Shown here one piece after another: positions 62,316 through 64,000 of a stretch of DNA of 64,000 nt. Origin of the DNA: Flavobacterium aquariorum (GTDB lineage Bacteria > Bacteroidota > Bacteroidia > Flavobacteriales > Flavobacteriaceae); assembly GCF_003254745.1 (NCBI RefSeq), contig NZ_QKXH01000003.1:1-64000 (forward strand). The letters run 5' to 3'. The notes beneath the pieces are model-generated. The model did not search any database. It was not told where the DNA came from and saw only the letters and a program-made list of their open reading frames with translations. Position 1 is the first letter of the stretch; every line of letters begins with the position of its first letter. Both the position numbers and the translations under genes were made by a program.

Positions 62316-63236
62316 CTAAAAGAAAACATATTGATAACCAAGGCTAATAGAATCATAATTCAAACCAATATCTTTAAACACACCAGTATTAGCTTGTAAT
62401 TTAACAGATTGACTTCTTGACAAAGGTATTGACCAAGTTGCGCCTATTCTTGAACTATTAATCACACTCCCTGCAGGTAAATCATCAACTACTGTTTTTC
62501 CTCCGCTGAACCAGTTTACATTTATCCCGACCCACATTTGATTTTTAAAGAAATAACAAGCATGACCTTGAAAAGAAAGTACAGGCTCTTGCTGTAAATC
62601 CTTATCAACCAGAAATTCATCATTGTTAGTGTAAAACCAAATTCCAGAATACAATTCAGCATAAACATGTTTAAATCGTTTGGAAATCCCCACTTCAGGT
62701 TTAAATCCCCAGCGGTTGGTTCCAATATTTATTCTTTTATCCGGATAATAAATACCTGTAGGAACCGAAGTTACCAAGCTTACGCCAAAAATTGTCTTTT
62801 GCTGATATTGAGCAAAATCTTTTGGGGCTAATGCAGGAGAACCCAATAAATTAATCCCAAAACGAATTCGCATATCACCAAAACCAGTTCGGTTTCCTGT
62901 GATTTTTTGCCCGCTTACGGTGGCTTTTCCATCCATAATTACATAGGGAATTGCTACTTGAATCCTGGCTAATTTATCGGCCAAACCAAATGTGCGCATA
63001 TAACCCACACCAAAATTATTACTTGAAATCACAAAATCTTCAATTGGTAAAGTAGGCTCAGAAACTACATCACCTTTCATATATCCGTAAGTGCCAACTA
63101 TAGCATTTACTCCAATCGGCAAATTAGCATAAGCTCTTGGATCTAAATCCTGAGCAATTGAGCAATTGTATATTAAAAAAACAGTAAATGATAAAAATTT
63201 ATTTTTTATGCTATATATTGAGTTTCGCAAAACCAT
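62316..63236 (-). CDS. Outer membrane protein, Phenol_MetA_deg (transporter) family
   Basis: A 306-residue outer-membrane beta-barrel of the family named after phenol-degradation protein MetA. A signal peptide is at residues about 10-28, followed by DPRAYANLPIGVNAIVGTYGYMKGDV, the diagnostic N-terminal pattern. Alternating strands and an aromatic end (DSISLGYQYVFF) follow. The family's transport role is uncertain. It lies 209 bases upstream of tolC and may be expressed with the efflux genes, but a promoter between them is possible. Confidence 0.85.
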   Translation of the reverse strand: MVLRNSIYSIKNKFLSFTVFLIYNCSIAQDLDPRAYANLPIGVNAIVGTYGYMKGDVVSEPTLPIEDFVISSNNFGVGYMRTFGLADKLARIQVAIPYVIMDGKATVSGQKITGNRTGFGDMRIRFGINLLGSPALAPKDFAQYQQKTIFGVSLVTSVPTGIYYPDKRINIGTNRWGFKPEVGISKRFKHVYAELYSGIWFYTNNDEFLVDKDLQQEPVLSFQGHACYFFKNQMWVGINVNWFSGGKTVVDDLPAGSVINSSRIGATWSIPLSRSQSVKLQANTGVFKDIGLNYDSISLGYQYVFF

Positions 63237-63330
63237 ATTTGGATTTTATGTAAAATTTAAACATTGCCAAAATTTAGATTTTCAACTTTAACGCTCATCA
63301 TTTCTAAGGCCTGATAAAAAACAGAATGAA

Positions 63331-63361
63331 AAAAAAAACCTCAAAAACATTTGAGGTTTCT
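63331..63361 (-). terminator. Terminator of the last (partial) gene
   Basis: On the minus strand AACCTCAAAT and TTTGAGGTT form a stem followed by a long T run. Confidence 0.78.
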
Positions 63362-63377
63362 ATTTATAGTTGATGTA

Positions 63378-64000
63378 TTAAAATCTATATCCTATACTGA
63401 TATTATATCTAAAACCTACGGCAGTGATGGATTGCACACCTTTTTTTTCTATCCCTTCATCGCCTGTAATTCCTTCAACTCCGGGGAATCTATCTTTTAT
63501 TGCTTCGATAATTTTTTGGTACACTTCATTATCATCAAGTCCTGAAATATTATTGTCCAATTTTGTATTGAATTTATATCTGGTTATTGAGGGACCAAAC
63601 AATACACAGTCTATGACGAATCTATCCCATAAAACAAATTGATACCCTAACTCACCTCCAATATTGGTTAAATTAAATTTTGAAGAAAGATTAGAACTAC
63701 TGGTAACTCCTGTGTCTGGATTGGTATAATACATATTTCTGTCTGTATTAAATTGAAAAAAACTTAGAAACGGAGCCAAATAAACCCCTCTTGGGCCTTT
63801 ATGTTTATTGACACTTCCCAAATAAAATCGATAATCTGCACCAAATGAATACCCTTTTCTATCGCTACTTTTATCAAAATTAACATCAGCAATATCAACC
63901 GTTATCAATGGAAACTCCTGATATCCAACAAAAACATTCAAACTTTGATTTTCTTTAATCATTCTTTCATACGAAAACTGTAATGAGTTATCATAAAGCA
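63378..64000 (-). CDS. Outer membrane beta-barrel protein (partial, 5' end outside window)
   Basis: The frame is open through the window edge, so the start lies beyond 64000; the Met at 63962 is internal, because the residues before it (NSLQFSYERM) continue the same barrel pattern. About 207 residues are visible: strands such as VFVGYQEFPLITVDI, GYSFGADYRFYLG, GVYLAPFLSFFQF and a terminal VGFRYNISIGYRF, the aromatic end used by outer-membrane insertion machinery. It resembles DUF3575-like barrels of Bacteroidetes, function unknown. Confidence 0.8.
   Translation of the reverse strand, partial: LYDNSLQFSYERMIKENQSLNVFVGYQEFPLITVDIADVNFDKSSDRKGYSFGADYRFYLGSVNKHKGPRGVYLAPFLSFFQFNTDRNMYYTNPDTGVTSSSNLSSKFNLTNIGGELGYQFVLWDRFVIDCVLFGPSITRYKFNTKLDNNISGLDDNEVYQKIIEAIKDRFPGVEGITGDEGIEKKGVQSITAVGFRYNISIGYRF

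Noticed and set aside
1..64000. Prophage or conjugative element
   Set aside because: No capsid, terminase, portal, relaxase, Tra or phage integrase genes are visible; the only mobile gene set is the IS3 element.

Overview
The window is AT-rich chromosomal DNA from a member of the Bacteroidota, most likely a Flavobacterium. The basis is A/T-rich codon use, several promoters of the flavobacterial TTG-N17-23-TAnnTTTG type, A-rich leaders instead of Shine-Dalgarno sequences, and typical gene content (bshB1 for bacillithiol, single-chain purL, fadNAE-type beta-oxidation, Phenol_MetA_deg-like and other outer-membrane proteins).

Region 1 (1 to about 12,190) is the unusual part: an integron-like cassette array. 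Nine large imperfect palindromes (S1-S9, about 130-140 bp each) separate genes that all lie on the + strand. Each site starts with YAACA and ends with (A)CGTTR. The variable 9-10 bases after the GTT of one site are the reverse complement of the bases before the YAAC of the NEXT site, so the match spans the gene and not the repeat. This holds at all eight testable boundaries. It is the geometry expected of integron cassettes, where each excised circle carries one attC with complementary R'' and R' boxes. Cassettes carry a DUF695-like protein; a coiled-coil plus PD-(D/E)XK nuclease-like pair; a GNAT acetyltransferase; an AraC regulator plus ABM monooxygenase; a non-coding 442-bp unit; a TonB-C-like plus TPR pair; an SH3-like secreted protein; and an SDR, membrane protein and AraC trio. 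No integrase is in the window. The array decays at an IS3-family insertion (about 10,675-11,926, itself frameshifted by a 26-bp insertion) and a truncated site at 12,112. A fossil site may lie near 15,340-15,470.

Region 2 (12,300-19,900) holds a TPR lipoprotein, a NERD-domain protein, a second SDR, a SRPBCC/EVE/MarR operon with a palindromic operator, an MBL-fold hydrolase and a polysaccharide deacetylase. Region 3 (20,000-38,100) holds an M28 peptidase, cobA-moaD (siroheme and molybdopterin), arginase plus ornithine aminotransferase divergent from an Lrp regulator, a penicillin-acylase-family enzyme, a dienelactone hydrolase, a second M28 peptidase, a PAS kinase, YegP, tRNA-His, bshB1, isochorismate synthase plus hotdog thioesterase, a beta-helix lipoprotein and a hybrid histidine kinase.

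Region 4 (38,700-54,500) holds purL, small secreted proteins, a long-chain acyl-CoA synthetase, a S33 hydrolase, and a MarR-fadN-fadA-fadE operon interrupted between fadA and fadE by a four-helix-bundle (S23/IVP-type) gene flanked by inverted repeats. Region 5 (54,500-64,000, mostly minus strand) holds a VOC protein, a Vat-like acetyltransferase, a structured intergenic element, an AI-2E-family transporter, a potassium-channel-like protein, an MFS/HlyD/TolC tripartite efflux operon and two outer-membrane proteins, the last cut by the window end.
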